The position numbers and the translations under genes were made by a program. From Monosporascus cannonballus (taxonomy: Eukaryota; Ascomycota; Sordariomycetes; Xylariales), in the NCBI GenBank assembly GCA_004154925.1, contig QJNS01000015.1, positions 496,001 through 560,000 on the forward strand: 64,000 nucleotides of DNA. The letters run 5' to 3'. The notes below the pieces were generated by a model. That model had not been told where the DNA came from. It did no database searches and was given only the letters and a program-made list of their open reading frames with translations. This document shows positions 1 through 13,000 of the stretch, one piece after another. The first letter of the stretch is position 1, and the number at the start of each line of letters is the position of its first letter.

Positions 1-770
1 ACTTTTTCGAATTCATCAATTAATTCCTAATTATCGGTACCGAATTAAAAAACCATTTAGGTAATACCTTTAAAAACGATCGGAATTTAAACGAAAATTA
101 AATAATAATATTAATAACATTAAAAATAATTACTTACCGTACGAAAATTTTTATAATAATAATTAATTACAACGCAATTTAAGGCGCCCAAAATTTAAAC
201 GCAAACCGTACGGTAATCGAAATAACGTTATATTACGTAAATATAATACGGCTTATTACCGCCCGTAATACGACTAATATCCATTTTACCATCGGCGTCG
301 AAAGGATAATATTCGAAAAAATCTCAGTTTTCCTTAATATCAAAATACCATTTTTCCTGGAACTCCTTACGAAAAAAAGATATAGCGAATGGAAATAAAA
401 CGTAAAATAAACGGAAAAGGCGAAATAAAAATAAAGAAAAACGGGAGACCGAACGGAACGCATACGCAAAAAGAATAAAAATATAAACGCGAAAGGGAAA
501 AAAAAAGGTAAATAAAATAAGGGGAAAAAAAGGTAAATAAAATAAGGTTAAAAATGGATTATAATAAGAAATTAGGCGGAACATAATTAATTACGTAATA
601 TGGTACGTATTAATTATTATAGCAATTACCTATAACATAATATAACGGTAAATTATCGACAAATATACGTAATTAGATCTGCGAAATACGTTATATCAAA
701 TTAATAATAATATTATTAAAAACTAATAACTTAAAAAGGGGAAATAATTATAAAAATACAGCCCTTATAA
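1..770. other. AT-rich RIP-degraded DNA, no gene
   Basis: This stretch is dominated by TAA/TTA/ATA words and interrupted by stops in all frames. Two overlapping minus-strand open frames (about 233-584) translate to phenylalanine- and tyrosine-rich low-complexity peptides, which is what AT-rich DNA gives by chance. A purine-rich run lies near 730-745. It is probably the end of a transposon that extends off the left edge, but no terminus or coding motif can be read. Confidence 0.6.
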
Positions 771-917
771 GGATAAGGCTAGTAACCGACCAGCTACCGA
801 TCAGCTACCGACCTACTTATTAGTATAAATCTACCATCTGGTAACTAATAAGAAACGCCAGATGGAAATAACCTAATACACTTATTTCTTGGAATCTGCT
901 CTACGACTGGTCGGAAA
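771..917. other. Short less-AT-rich segment with small repeats
   Basis: Composition is visibly less AT-rich than on either side. The segment starts with tandem words CAGCTACCGA(T/C) (about 790-818) and contains CCATCTGG and CCAGATGG in inverted orientation. CCGACCAG near the left end is echoed by the inverted CTGGTCGG near the right end. It ends at the direct repeat TCACCTCAC that recurs at 7,098, so it may be the left flank of host DNA into which the 927-7,097 block was inserted. No gene is seen. Confidence 0.4.
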
Positions 918-926
918 TCACCTCAC

Positions 927-3283
927 CCAGCTTACAATTATCCATTATCTTACAAAAATATAAGTTATAAAATTAACTTAAATAAATTTTAAGTAAAGGT
1001 TTTAAAACAATAATTTAAATTTGATAAATTAAATAAAACTGCGAATATTAAGGTGTTAAATACGTTAAGGTTTAAGAAAATATTTTTAAAAATTACAGGC
1101 AATATTTTAACTTATGTTGCTATATTATATTGTAATTAGAAAATTGACTTTAATTAATTAGCACTTACTACTTAATATAATTTTAAGAAAAGTAGTCTTT
1201 AAATTTATTCTAAAGTATGATTAAAATTCGAAACTAATCTAAAATTATATTACAATATTATAATTATACCATTTTAAAGAATTACTACATTTATTATTAA
1301 TAAAAAGCGCTTTTAATTAAAGAATATTACTATATTAATATACCTATAGTTATATAAAACTATAGAAAATAAATTATTATATATTTTTTAAACCGGTCGT
1401 TTTATTACTGTGAGATATTATATATTGTTAAATAAAAAATAAAGGTTATTATTCCGAGTAATAAAAGCACGCAATATATTTATTAAGTTAATTTTTAATA
1501 TAGTTAATTAACAGGTATTTTGTACATTTCGTAAAATATTTTAAAAGATCGAATTAGTAGATTATCAATGTTTTATCGTCGAAAATAGGAATAAATTAAT
1601 TTTAATAATTTATTAACACTTATTAACAAACTCAGAATCTTGAAATAATATTTCAACTAAATATATCATATTTAAGTAATTATTTTATTCTAATCTATTA
1701 TGCAGTAATCTAATTAATAAAAAGTTAGAAGTCCGATTGTAAATAAAAGGCAATCAATTAAAAAAAACAAAATTAATTAGAATGTATATTAGTTTACGTA
1801 ATAAAAATCAGAATAAAAAGGTACTTAAAGAATTTTAATCTAATAAACGTTTATTACTTATTTTTAAAAGCTTTTCGAATGTTTCTTTATTTTTTAATTA
1901 ATATATTCGTGTATTTCGTTATATTTAAAACGATGTAGAATTAATATGTATAATATATTTTATTATTGAAAAAATATATTATGTTAGCTGATTAACAATT
2001 AATATATTTAAGTTATATTAGCACAAACCTATAAAACTCTGTAGTAAAAAGTACGAGACACGCATTAATTGTATTTAAAAATGACTAGGTAAGAAAAAAA
2101 TTTAAGATATTCATTAACGATTAATATCTGAAAAATAAAATAGAAAACAGCTTTATAATGCGAAAGGTTAACTAAAAACCGACATCCGGATTTTAAATTA
2201 AAAACATTAATTGGGTTATATATATATTTATATTATTTATTAAAACTTTAAATTACCCGTATTTTTTACAATAACACGAAAACGTTTTTTATCGTAAAAA
2301 AAGATTAAAATAAGGCATGATATTACGTTTATAATTAGTTTCGACTAATTAAAAAGTGCGAGTTTGGGATATATATTAAGGATTTTTTTAGTTATACCTT
2401 TAATTTCCTTAAAAAACTATTATTATTACTATTTATTATATTTTCTAATATTGTAGTCATCAATGGTTAACATTATTAATATATTCGAATTAAATTCCTT
2501 GTTTCAATAATCCTTTTCCATGTGGTACTATAATTTAATTATTTTCATTAATTAAAACTATATCTTTTCAACTTTAAAATATTATATAAGTAAATATGTA
2601 TAATTTTGTATTTAGAAACATTAATATATATCAAAATAGGTTTTACTTAAATTGTAAATTATTAAACGTAGTTCGTAGAGTTTTAAATTTTTTAAGTTAA
2701 AATTAAACTGTTATAATTACTTTAATACTAAAAGTCGATACAATTGTTAATAACTATTATTTAAAATTTAATAATAATATTAAATAAAAACTTATAACAC
2801 ATAATAGTTGAAAATTTAATTAAGTATTAAACATAGGTTGTATCGGGTCATATTAACAAAATTAACTTAAAAATTTAATTAATAAAATAATTTAATTACG
2901 TTTCGTAATACGAAAAAAGGTTTAAATAATGAAATTATATTACTAACTGACATTAATTAAATTTTAAAAATAACGAACGTATATATTTTATTTATGGCTC
3001 AAAATACTTAAACAGCTTAACCTCTTAAGCCCTTTAAGCTTTCTGATTCTTCTACACTGTTCAAAAAGCTTAAAGTGCTAAGACTTTTAAAAGCCTTAAG
3101 CTAATTACGTGATCGGTTCTCGTATTAGATCTAGCTTTTCTTGTCCTAATCGTCTCTAAGCTCGCTAAGCCTATTGGATTATAATAAAAGCCTTTTAAAT
3201 TAAGCCGGAGAAAATAAGTAACCGAATAAAACTAACAATATTCTATTAATTTCGAGCTCTAATACCAAAATTGAACAATTGCT
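927..3283. other. AT-rich interior of the candidate element, no gene
   Basis: No open frame of useful length is present and TA-rich words dominate. From about 2,995 to 3,283 the sequence is less AT-rich and rich in AAGCTT/CTTAAG words (for example around 3,000-3,110), possibly a less mutated relic, but no family could be assigned. Confidence 0.5.
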
Positions 3284-3670
3284 TGTTACAACCCAAGCCA
3301 GCTGGGCCTGCGAAAACGGTCCAGCCAAGATCACAAAACTACGCTAGTTCATGGTCACGTGATCAGTGCTCAGCGGGTCTCAACTGAGCACGACTGAGCA
3401 CGACTGAGCAGCACTGAGCAACCGCTCAGCAAGGCTCTGCTGAGCAGAGATGAGCAGTAATAAAGGAATCAGGATATATACGCTCATTACTCCCATAGTT
3501 TAGATAGCTTCAGCTTGCAACACTCATCAATACCAATCGTTTGTAATAACAAGGTATTAAGAGACGTGACACGATTATTGTATCTATTGCTCAGATTTCC
3601 ACGATACTCCTGCCAACATAAACCCGTCGACTTAAGGTTTAATAGTTGGTTAAACCGCCTAGCCGTCACA
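3284..3670 (+). mobile_element. Solo LTR of a Ty3/Gypsy family (related to elements A and D)
   Basis: A 387-bp unit beginning TGTTACAACCC and ending GCCGTCACA is flanked by a perfect 5-bp duplication, TTGCT at 3,279-3,283 and 3,671-3,675. Its last 150 bp or so (from the TAGTTTAGATAGCTTCAGC region to the TTGGTTAAACCGCCTAGCCG end) match the LTR ends of elements A and D, which fixes orientation and family. No internal region follows, so this is a solo LTR left by LTR-LTR recombination. It is much less RIP-mutated than the other LTRs. A short minus-strand open frame across its right half is incidental. Confidence 0.9.
3383..3422. repeat. 10-bp tandem repeat ACTGAGCACG inside the solo LTR
   Basis: Four consecutive 10-bp units ACTGAGCA(CG/GC/AC) occur here. 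The same CTGAGCA / inverted CTCAGC word recurs on both sides (about 3,367-3,455), giving roughly nine copies in the U3 part of the LTR. It lies just after a CACGTGATCA palindrome-like word at 3,356-3,365. It may be a promoter-type repeat, which is an inference from its position. Confidence 0.7.
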
Positions 3671-3675
3671 TTGCT

Positions 3676-6600
3676 AAATTCCAAAAAAACTTAATATTTG
3701 AAATAGGTTCGTATAATATTTTGGCAGTTTAGAAATATTATTTTTAACTGCCTTTAGCGCATTTACGCATTACAAAATTTCAACCAAAACGCGACGTTGT
3801 ATAAAACTGTTACGGCCTAGTCCTCCGCAACGTCTTCTAATATATACGAGTACATATACAGCTATAAGCAGTAGGATGATTGTCTAGAATTGCGATCATT
3901 CTACTAATCTTTTGTTGTAGTAGCATAATAGTATAGTGCAGCCTTAATAAAAATATAGAAATCGGCGCGTTAATTATAATCTATTAGCGCAACCGTTAAT
4001 AGCAAACGAAAAGACGTTACTTAAAGTACGGCAAAACGGAATATTTTTTTTAAAAAAAACTGCTTTAAAAATGAAAAAGAGTCGTTATTTGACATATTAG
4101 CGTTAGCAAGTTTTAAAAGACTTTATCGCTACTTAAACAGTAAAACACAATAGCGAAAATATATAGCAAAGCCTAGGAAAAAATTTCGAACAACTCGATA
4201 CGTCTAACGCGTTAAAAAAGCAAAAAAGGAAAAAGAACTATTATATATAGCGAATACCTTGTAACGTTTTAAAAACGTACAAATATAAAGTACGTAATAT
4301 AATTTTCCTATAACCGTCGAAAAACTTTCGAATTAGAATTTGCAAATATTGTCGTCTTAAACCAAGGTTCTTAAAAAGGTGCTGTAAATAAACGTATACC
4401 GCGTTACGAGAAAAAAACAATAATTAAATTTATCTCGTTAAAATCAGGCCGAATTTTTGAAATTATGGCTACGTTTATAGCGCAGCTATAGTTAAGATTT
4501 TATACTTTAAATATTGATTTATAAAAAGAACATATAAAAATATTAAACTTTTAAAATAAGGCTTAATAACAAATTATAACTTTTTGATTCTATTTTCTTT
4601 AAATACATATAAATTTTTGAATATTATTATATAACAATTCGTAAATATAATAAGAACAAACATAATTCAAAAAGGTTAATTAACGGTATATCAAACTTTC
4701 AAATTAATTTAAATTTGAGGAAAATATCAAAGATTAAAAATAAATTTTCGTTTTTTAGAAAGCTTTTATTCGAAATACTTTTATAGTTAAAATATAATAA
4801 AAATAACTTATTTAACGAAAAATATGATTAAACGAGTGTTTTCAACATTAAAGTATTTTAAATAGTATATAGTTAAATTATAAAAACGATAATTGTATTA
4901 ATATAATTATAAATACTTTTTATAATTATACAGTAATAAGAGTAACTATTGCAAATAAGAAAATCTGCAAAATAAAGCTTTTTCATAATAAATATATCAA
5001 AAAAAACTACAACTAAAATAATATATGTATTAATTTTATTATCGCAATTATTTACACGTTGCGATTATGCATTGTTTAAATTCTAATATAACTATATCGG
5101 TTTTTATTAAATTTAAAAAATCATCATAAATACTTATATATAATAGCTTATATCTAGTGCGTGTTTAAAATATCGCATTTACTTAACATAATTTGGTTTA
5201 TTTGAAAATATTCTTTAAAACAATTATTTATTCAAAAAGAAAAAGAGATTAAGGATTTTAATACTAGTATATAAAAAGACTATTTTTCTACAATTTTAAT
5301 TCATATACTATTAGTTTACTACACAAATAAGTATTTTATTTAGTTTAAAAATATATATAAGTTTTAAATAAACGAGAGTTAATATAGCTAAATTGATATA
5401 TCCTTAGCTTTTATATATAAAGCTCTTAATAAATATATTACTGTTAATATATTTGTATTTAATATTTAGAAGCTTTTTTATGCAAGGTATATTTAAATTT
5501 GTGGTATATTTTTCAGAATGAGAACAATGTGCAGAAAATTAATATATAATGGAATTAGTACGATAATTATTATATTTAATATTTTCGAATACGATAGCTA
5601 ATTTATAATTTTTAGGATTAAAATAAGATTGTTATATACGAAAAATATATGTATTGAAGTTAGTTTACAAATTTAATATAAAGATCGGCTGTATATATAA
5701 GCAATTTATTACTTAAATATATTTTACAAAATTTAAAATTAATTTCAATATATAAGTTATTTTATTAATTTAATTATTTCAAAAATATGTGATAAAATAG
5801 AACTTGTCTATTAACTTAGCTCAGAAAAAAATTTATTATGAAATATATTTATTATTATTATTATTATTATTATTAATGCGTTGTGATTTCGTTAATACTC
5901 TATTATTATCTCGTTGTTAGTTAATTATTATTTGTAAAAACTTAATTATTTTGGTTTATTTATTAATATCTCGACGAATTAGTTAGACTATTTAACCGAT
6001 AAACTTTATCGTAACTAAATATTACCGTTAAAAAGTATTTAAAATATTATTATCGAAATATTTTCGTATAAATTTACAAAAGTTTTAAAATATTATTAAA
6101 AGGTTAATATCATTATTATTATTATAAATTCTAAATTACTTAAAATATTATCGTAAAATGTTACAGTTAAAATGTTACCGTTAAAACGTTACCGATAAGT
6201 TGTTATCGATCAACAAAATAATCTTAGATTAGAGGTTGACGATTAAGCTAAAAGTTAACTCCGAGTAACTGCGTAATAGTTACGTATTAATAGGAATTTT
6301 ATCGTTACAGAGCTTGCAAAATTGCTTAGATTGTTATCTGGATGCCAGTAAGGACGTTGTTATTGTAGATCTGTAGAACTGTTTAAGTCGTTGCCTAGTA
6401 GCTGCGTAATAGTTGCGTAGCAGCAGGAACGTCGCCGTTGTTAAGAAAATAAAGGTATATGTGTTTTGGGGGTAAAACTCTCTAGAAGGATAGATTTTAT
6501 TAAGTACAAAAATATACGCGTTAGGTTTACGTTACGAACTCGATATAGGAGTCAGCTATATATATATAGGCGGTTTTTTTCTTGAAATAAAGGAAAAGGT

Positions 6601-7097
6601 TAAATTTTAAATTGTTTTCAATATATAGATTATTTTGTAACTTTAACATGTTAATAACACTTAATAAATTTGTATCCTAATCTTATAAGGCTTTATTTTA
6701 TTGAGAGTTTTGATTTTTTCTTCATGTCGAAAAATATGCTAAAATATTTTATTTAATATTATTCACATTAAAAGTAACGCTTATATATAATAATTATTTA
6801 ATATTTTTAATACGGTAAATAATACAAATTTTTATTACTAAATACTAAGTTTTTTTTAAATTAAACGTTTTTAAACATTATAACGAAAATATTTTGTAAA
6901 TATAATAATAAAACAGAGTTCGATATTAAAATATTTCTTTTATTGATTAATAATATATAATATAATTTAATATTTATTTGTTCTTTTTGTAAATTAAGTA
7001 TTTATTGTTAATAAAAATGAAACAAAAATCATAAATCTCTAACGTTGAAAAAGATCTAATTATTTATTTTAACAGGCACTGGTGTGATTATACAGAT
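3676..7097. other. AT-rich relic DNA, no gene
   Basis: Stops are dense in all frames. Less mutated patches lie around 3,800-4,030 (with an imperfect hairpin GTAGGATGAT / ATCATTCTAC at about 3,871-3,905) and 6,160-6,560. The latter holds a degenerate 42-bp direct repeat described separately. These may be LTR fragments of other families, but no paired LTR, primer site or polymerase motif could be recognised. Confidence 0.5.
6263..6437. repeat. Degenerate 42-bp direct repeat
   Basis: Copies lie at 6,263-6,304 and 6,396-6,437, sharing the core CTGCGTAATAGTT. Apart from the first base, the differences are essentially A/G and T/C transitions, with the first copy the more AT-rich. This is the signature of a duplication that then suffered RIP. 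Upstream, AAAATGTTACCG / AAAACGTTACCG also repeats in tandem (about 6,168-6,193). Confidence 0.6.
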
Positions 7098-10000
7098 TCA
7101 CCTCACAAATGGACTATGGCAGTTATGAAATATGTATTAAGCATTCATTAGTAGTCTACCGAATATGGTCAGACCTGCATGACACTCAGCAGAGTTAACC
7201 CTAGCATTGAGATGGCGTCGCCTTCCTCCCAGTTCACAAGGCGACGAGCTGTCGTCGGGAGGCACTTCGTGCTATACCTCAGTTACAGCAAACGATATCC
7301 CGATCGCACCAGTGACCCACAGCCCCGACAGTCCTTCGAAACGACAAGTCCGCCCTACCCAGTGCGAAGCGGTGAAACTGACGCGTAGGGCTGCGCCGAC
7401 ACGGAATGCTACGTTCCAATCTGCGCCGGTGAAACAAACCAGCCGAGTAATGATCGCCGCGCGGTGGCTTAGATCTGCGGCACTCCCTAGTGTGAGGCTT
7501 CGTACACCATATAGCAAGTAGTAAGACGTCAGACCGTTTATGCATACTGTCTCTACATAACACGAGCGGCTGTGCCCAATCCTGTGCCGCCCGACGCCAT
7601 ACGGTGCGGGCAGTCTGCATGTAACTGCCGGTCGTCATCTGAAGAACGGCGGTCCAACAGCTTCGTGGTTGCTGACGCCCGGAACCTGGGGCCGTCCACA
7701 CCCCTCTGAATGTCCAATGACTTAGCAGCGCATGCGACTGTCGCTTTCGGGGGTGAATCCTGCCTGCACGCAAAGTGACTGACGCTTGCGCGATGCTTGG
7801 CTTTGGAAGAAGGCCTGAGTAGCTGTTGCAGACGTGCTGGTTCCTCTGATCGACTACATGTTGTTAAGTCGTCGTTAAGGAAGCCACTAATCAGCAGAAG
7901 GCTCTCTGGCATCTGGCTGCAACTAAGCCACCCGCGGTGCTTCATCGGCCGGCGGTGCTGGGGCCCCAAGGCACAGAGAGGGAGAGTGATGATGGTGAGT
8001 CTCATTGGTGTCGCAGAGAAGCTTATCTCTAATTTGGAAGACTCGTCTTATTGGTCTGGTCGGCGTGCGCCTCTCGCAGCCAGCGGCACGCTCGCTCAAC
8101 ACTTGACGGAACCTCGATGACATGCTCCATGATTTGACCATTACATAGGTGCTGCATCGTCGAAAAAAAGGTTGTTATTTAGAGGTTGAGTTACACGTCT
8201 GCCAAGTTCATGAGGCTGACGAACCGACCTGACCGAAGATCCCGGAACCAGAACGGGATGGACCATGGCTTCCCCGAGTGCCACGAACGTCCAGACATAT
8301 CACAACATACCGTACGGCAACACCAGGAGTGTCGCTGTGAGGTGTGACCTCTTCCAACGTCCGATACCGACGCACAGTTCTTTCTGCTAATTAGCTCCTA
8401 CCCATGACCACTCCTCACCGCAAGGTCTCGTTCAACAGCCAGGGCGGACGTAACGGAAGCATTGCCTTCCGGTTCATCCCATACCGTATTCGTCAAGTGC
8501 TATAATATGTGGATAGCGCACATAATCGGTGCCTCAATGGGTAAAGGAACGAGGGTGTTGCATTACGGTGTTCTGAGCTATTGAGCCACCGACTGGACGC
8601 TGGCCCCAATTACACCATAACCTGCCCAGGGCTGGTGTCGAGGCCTCGCATTCGGTACAAACCCTCCATGGAGCATCCCGGAGCACGCCACGTAGCATGA
8701 CACTTCAAAAAGCAGAGACTACCGGTATGTGACTGGTGGTATCTGATTCGTGCATGGTTCTCTGGGATGATTTTCAATACGACGATGTCGGATCATGATC
8801 TAACTCCGGCCTGCTTACTCGATAGCTATATGCCCGAGGGTGTTATGGGAGTAGACCTATCAGCAGAGGGTAGCTGCCCTATTCAGACGTGTTAGCACGG
8901 GGCCGTTTTATAGCATCGGTGGATATCCATTGGCCGAGTAACGGCTTCCTCCTATGACCCCGTTCTTTGACAGAGTCAGGAGACCCAGGATGCACAACAC
9001 CTTCGTGCTAGTGCCACGAGCGTATTAGCATTCCACGGCAGATCCAGCGAACAAGCAGTGTACGAGTATGTATACGGCCATCATCCGCTTGGACCTTTAA
9101 CTCTCCTGTGCACCTGATGGGACGAGGCTGGGAGCAGGTATGACTGGATGTTGACTGAACTCGGTCTATGTTGCTAGAAGCCTTGTTCGCGCTGGTGTTC
9201 CGCTCTATTATAGAAATAAATGTTCCAGAGACCATCCGAACTAGTTGAATAGTTACAGATCCTGTCCCCGGCTTTGTAGTGACTCTTACTTCGCGGCTAT
9301 GACTTGCGGAATGTATACTTAGTTGGTCCTCGTGTGCATGGGTATGATGACTTCGATGGCTCAGGGGAACACATTGCCGGTAACCCGGGAGCTCAGACGC
9401 AGTTACTGTCCGGATACTGCGGAGTGAATTTAACGCGAGGACTCTGTTTGAATTGTTGCATTCGTGCTGTGTGATGCGCATTTTGCAGCAGTTGAGGGAC
9501 GATATATGTGTAACAAGACGCGTTGCTTATCTGGTGCTATGTGAAGCTCTAGATACGCAAACACTCCTGTCAGAACCTTGGTGTTCCCGTGCGACACAGG
9601 ACTTTGAACTAAGGGTGACATGAGGCTGGTAGTGTCGTGATGGCAAGGCGACCGAGGAGGAAGAGGTCGGCATCAACCCTGGACGCGACCCCCTACTATA
9701 TATGCTTCCGCCGTCATTTAGATGTAAAAGATACTTCGAGGTTATCAAATCACAAGTCTCACGTGAAGCCAAGTATCAGGGCTGACATGCCAAAGTTCAT
9801 GCATATTTAGTCGAAGCCTGAATGAACTTGATGTGGGTTCCTGGAGCATCATTAGACCGAACTGAAGCTCAAATTGTTGCTCCGCACATACGGTAGACCT
9901 CGCTTCAAGTTCTCAATCGTTTTTGATTCTACTCGTGCTTGAATAGGTTGGAAGTCTACACCATCCCTTATCGCAATGGGAAGCTGCGGCGTCTTTGTAA

Positions 10001-13000
10001 ATGGCGGCCCGGAAAAGTCGATGATTCTAGGACGAACATCAGCTCAGCAGCGTAGGTTCTGCGGCTTCAGTGGCCTGGTTAACATCTATAATACTAGTAT
10101 TCCGCAATCGTGCGGTACTCTATGTAGGAGGAGCGGAATGGTAACGGCTGACAGAAGGTGTCCAGCGCGGGCGAAATGGCAGACCGAAAGCGAATCAGGC
10201 CGGTCTATTTTAAGAACCGCTGCGTTGTGGAAAGCTACATCTGTATCCGATTCTCGCGTACTACGCAGAGATTAATAAGGAGATAGTCAGCCCACGGAGA
10301 CCCAGGAGCGTGCTTTTCGCAAGGACCGAGGTTTGTCGTAGGAGGCTCACACGAGGGTCCTAGGAAGACCCTGGCAACATGAGACCTACCTGAACTTACC
10401 TACCTATCAAGTAGCTTCATATAGCTCAGGTCATCGGTCACCCCTGAACATCACATCACCAAAGTATGCAGTGGACCTCGACAAAGATGGATGACGCTCC
10501 GTTGATACAAAACACTGACGGCGGGAGAGAGAACTTGGCTTTGCAAGAGGGAAATCCCTACCGGGCACATCGTCAACAGGCGTGGCTGGACTAATCATTA
10601 AGCGGTGGATCCGGCCGGTGTGAATGCGACGGGAGTCGGAAAACATGAGAAAACAGGGCCGTTGGCGGCGGATGCTCTCTGGTGGCTCCGGCATAACCAA
10701 CGAGTAGTTGGCAGCAGTTGACACCGCGCATCGGCAAATCGGGCGAGGTAGATGACGTTCATCGGGATCTGTCAGTCAGCCAGAGAGCCATTCGAAAGCC
10801 GCACGAATGAAGTTCTGACTGGGTTCGGTAGGCGACAGGGCATTTAACCGTTCTTGGAATAAGTGGTGCCCTATAAATAGACTTTGGCCGAGGTATATCG
10901 GGTAACTCTAAGAAAAGCTGGGGCGCATCGGCTGCTCACATTACCACACCTTGTCGTCATGTCGATTGCAGTGGGCTACAGTGGGTAAGTCTAAAGGGTT
11001 GGCACAAATGCGGATGCCATTATGTGCATTGTATGACACCCCAGTACTCACATAGTAGGTAGACATCAGACTTTTCCGCACCTGGTTCCTCTAGGCGCTC
11101 CTTTAGAGCGATTCTTGGTGTGGAACTTCTGTTCAACATCTTCCTTTCCTTCCCCATCTTTTTTCACTTGGGCCAAGGTCGAACATATGGCGGCCTTCGT
11201 GCGACCGCTTAATTATCCTATTACTTAGATATCACCCGAAACTCTGTAGGGAGCAAAAGGGTCCAACTGAAGTGTGGGGGGGGGCTAACCAACTGACTAC
11301 GTACTGCTTCGGAAAGCTTTCAGAAAGGAGAAAAGCTAGATGCCTAATAACGGCAGTGGACAAGACAGGTGTTCGAGATTCAGCAATTCCCATCGGAAAT
11401 TCGCAGGCTGCTCAGTTGTTCAGCGTTTAGGTTAGCTTCCCTAACATTGTTGTACCTACGTATAGTAGTCCTTCGCCTCTTACCTCTCCTACTTTAACGC
11501 GTTCCGAAGCGGCAGCAGAGCAATGCGCTCACCGCTTTGCATGTGTTGTCGCCAGTCGATGGACGGGACGGCACGCAGCAGAATCTATCGATCCTTGGCA
11601 ATGGGATGATGTCGAGGCAAATGTATGTGTATGTACGTATGTATATATGTACAAGCACTATCTAGGTATGCCGCGAACGGAAGCCATGGAATAGGTACGC
11701 GGCGGACATCTGAAGGGCCCGTTGTCTGTCACCCCATAGAATAGTCTCAGTAATGACCCATTCTCGTGGAATCTACGATCTATTGTCATGATCCCCGCTC
11801 GCCAAATTCCTTGTTGCATTTTGAGGACGGTCCTGCTATCTCAGGGTCAATCGGCAAATATTGGGCGCTCGCGCATTACCTCCCTGGAACAAATCCACAA
11901 AAAGATTGAACCATCTCATTAGTTAGAGCTAGTGAGTGTTCAATTTTTGAAAGGCACCTATACCTGTCATATGCGGTAGCATGTCGACCAATGAGAGAAG
12001 AGCACAATGGCATTTCTATACTTGCTTGGACGAAGTCGAGCATTCGATGGTCGGAAGACCTTTGGAAGGGGAAATTTATGGGAGTATGAAGCGTTGTATC
12101 CGGTGATGATCAGCGGGATGTCGCTTTGGGCAAGGAAAACGCACAATATTTTGATTGGAATTCAGAAAAACGAACTCAGCAAATGGGAGATAGGAAGAGG
12201 ACGCCGCTAGGGTCTTGGTCCGATGGCTAGCCTGTAGGGTTCCAAGGATCGCAAGCGGCCCCGAAGGTTAACTTAAAAATAGAAGCGTCCATCTCAGAGT
12301 CAGACTTCTAGTGTACATATATGTACCTGGGCAGACGAAGTACGTATGCAGACAGCAAAGTGCGTACAGCACCCGAGTGCCGGCGCTCCAAAAACAACAC
12401 CAACAACAATATCTGCCATGTACCTCCCTAACCACTGCATTAGACGACTTTTTTGTTTCCCCCCACTAAAACGTCTCGACTCCGTGAAATGTCCGTTGGT
12501 AACCTATCGGCACCAGATCATGTCCCCAGTGGAAGCTGTATATATCTCCTGAAAATAAAGCGGTGGTGAGAGCAGTAGGCGTACTGGTCAACCTCGCAGG
12601 AGATATTAGGGCTACTCGTTACATCTACGTAGCAGGCCGGCAAGCGGCGTCGACCTTAAGGAGTTGCGGGACGCCGCAAATAAGGAGGTACTTTTGTACT
12701 GGTACCTGAGCAGCGGCAACTATAGTCTTGGGACCCGGAGACTCGGGAGACAGCTTCTGCAGCTGGGGGTTTCCTTTCGGGTATGTTGCTGTCATACTTG
12801 ACAAACGGGATCGCGTGCGCAAGCTGAATGAATATATACGTGTGTAGGCGGCCAAGGAAACCAGGCAGGTCAATGTAGCGTGACGATTAGGTATAGTGTA
12901 GATGCAGACAAGCTCCCTAATGCACGCTGCTAGAATCTGCGTCAAATGGGTGAAGCCGTCACAAGACTTGCTCAGGCGTGCAAAACATTGGCCACGCTGA

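Larger units (their letters stand above)
918..7106. mobile_element. Candidate decayed DNA transposon with 8-9 bp target duplication
   Basis: TCACCTCAC occurs at 918-926 and again at 7,098-7,106, exactly where composition switches from moderate to AT-rich and back. Reading inward from both copies gives weakly similar inverted ends: CAGCTTACAATTATCCA on the left, and on the complementary strand at the right AATCTGTATAATCACACCA. Within the core the mismatches are mostly C/T transitions plus one gap, as RIP would leave. A duplication of 8 bp would fit hAT elements and one of 9 bp would fit Mutator-like ones. No transposase can be read, so this rests on the boundary words and the composition shift only. 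Confidence 0.45.

Noticed and set aside
324..584. Phe/Tyr-rich minus-strand frame that looks like a membrane protein
   Set aside because: The hydrophobic composition is what AT-rich, TTT/TTA-rich DNA produces; an overlapping frame looks the same.
9793..9829. 8-bp inverted repeat AAGTTCAT / ATGAACTT
   Set aside because: Too short, and the 21-nt spacer makes it expected by chance in a window of this size.
11620..11653. TATG/TACG-rich tract resembling a telomere-like or regulatory repeat
   Set aside because: It is an imperfect microsatellite only; it lacks TTAGGG-type units and is not at a composition border.
12313..12326. Perfect 14-bp palindrome GTACATATATGTAC
   Set aside because: It is a simple alternating purine/pyrimidine word, likely by chance, and no repeat or gene is associated.
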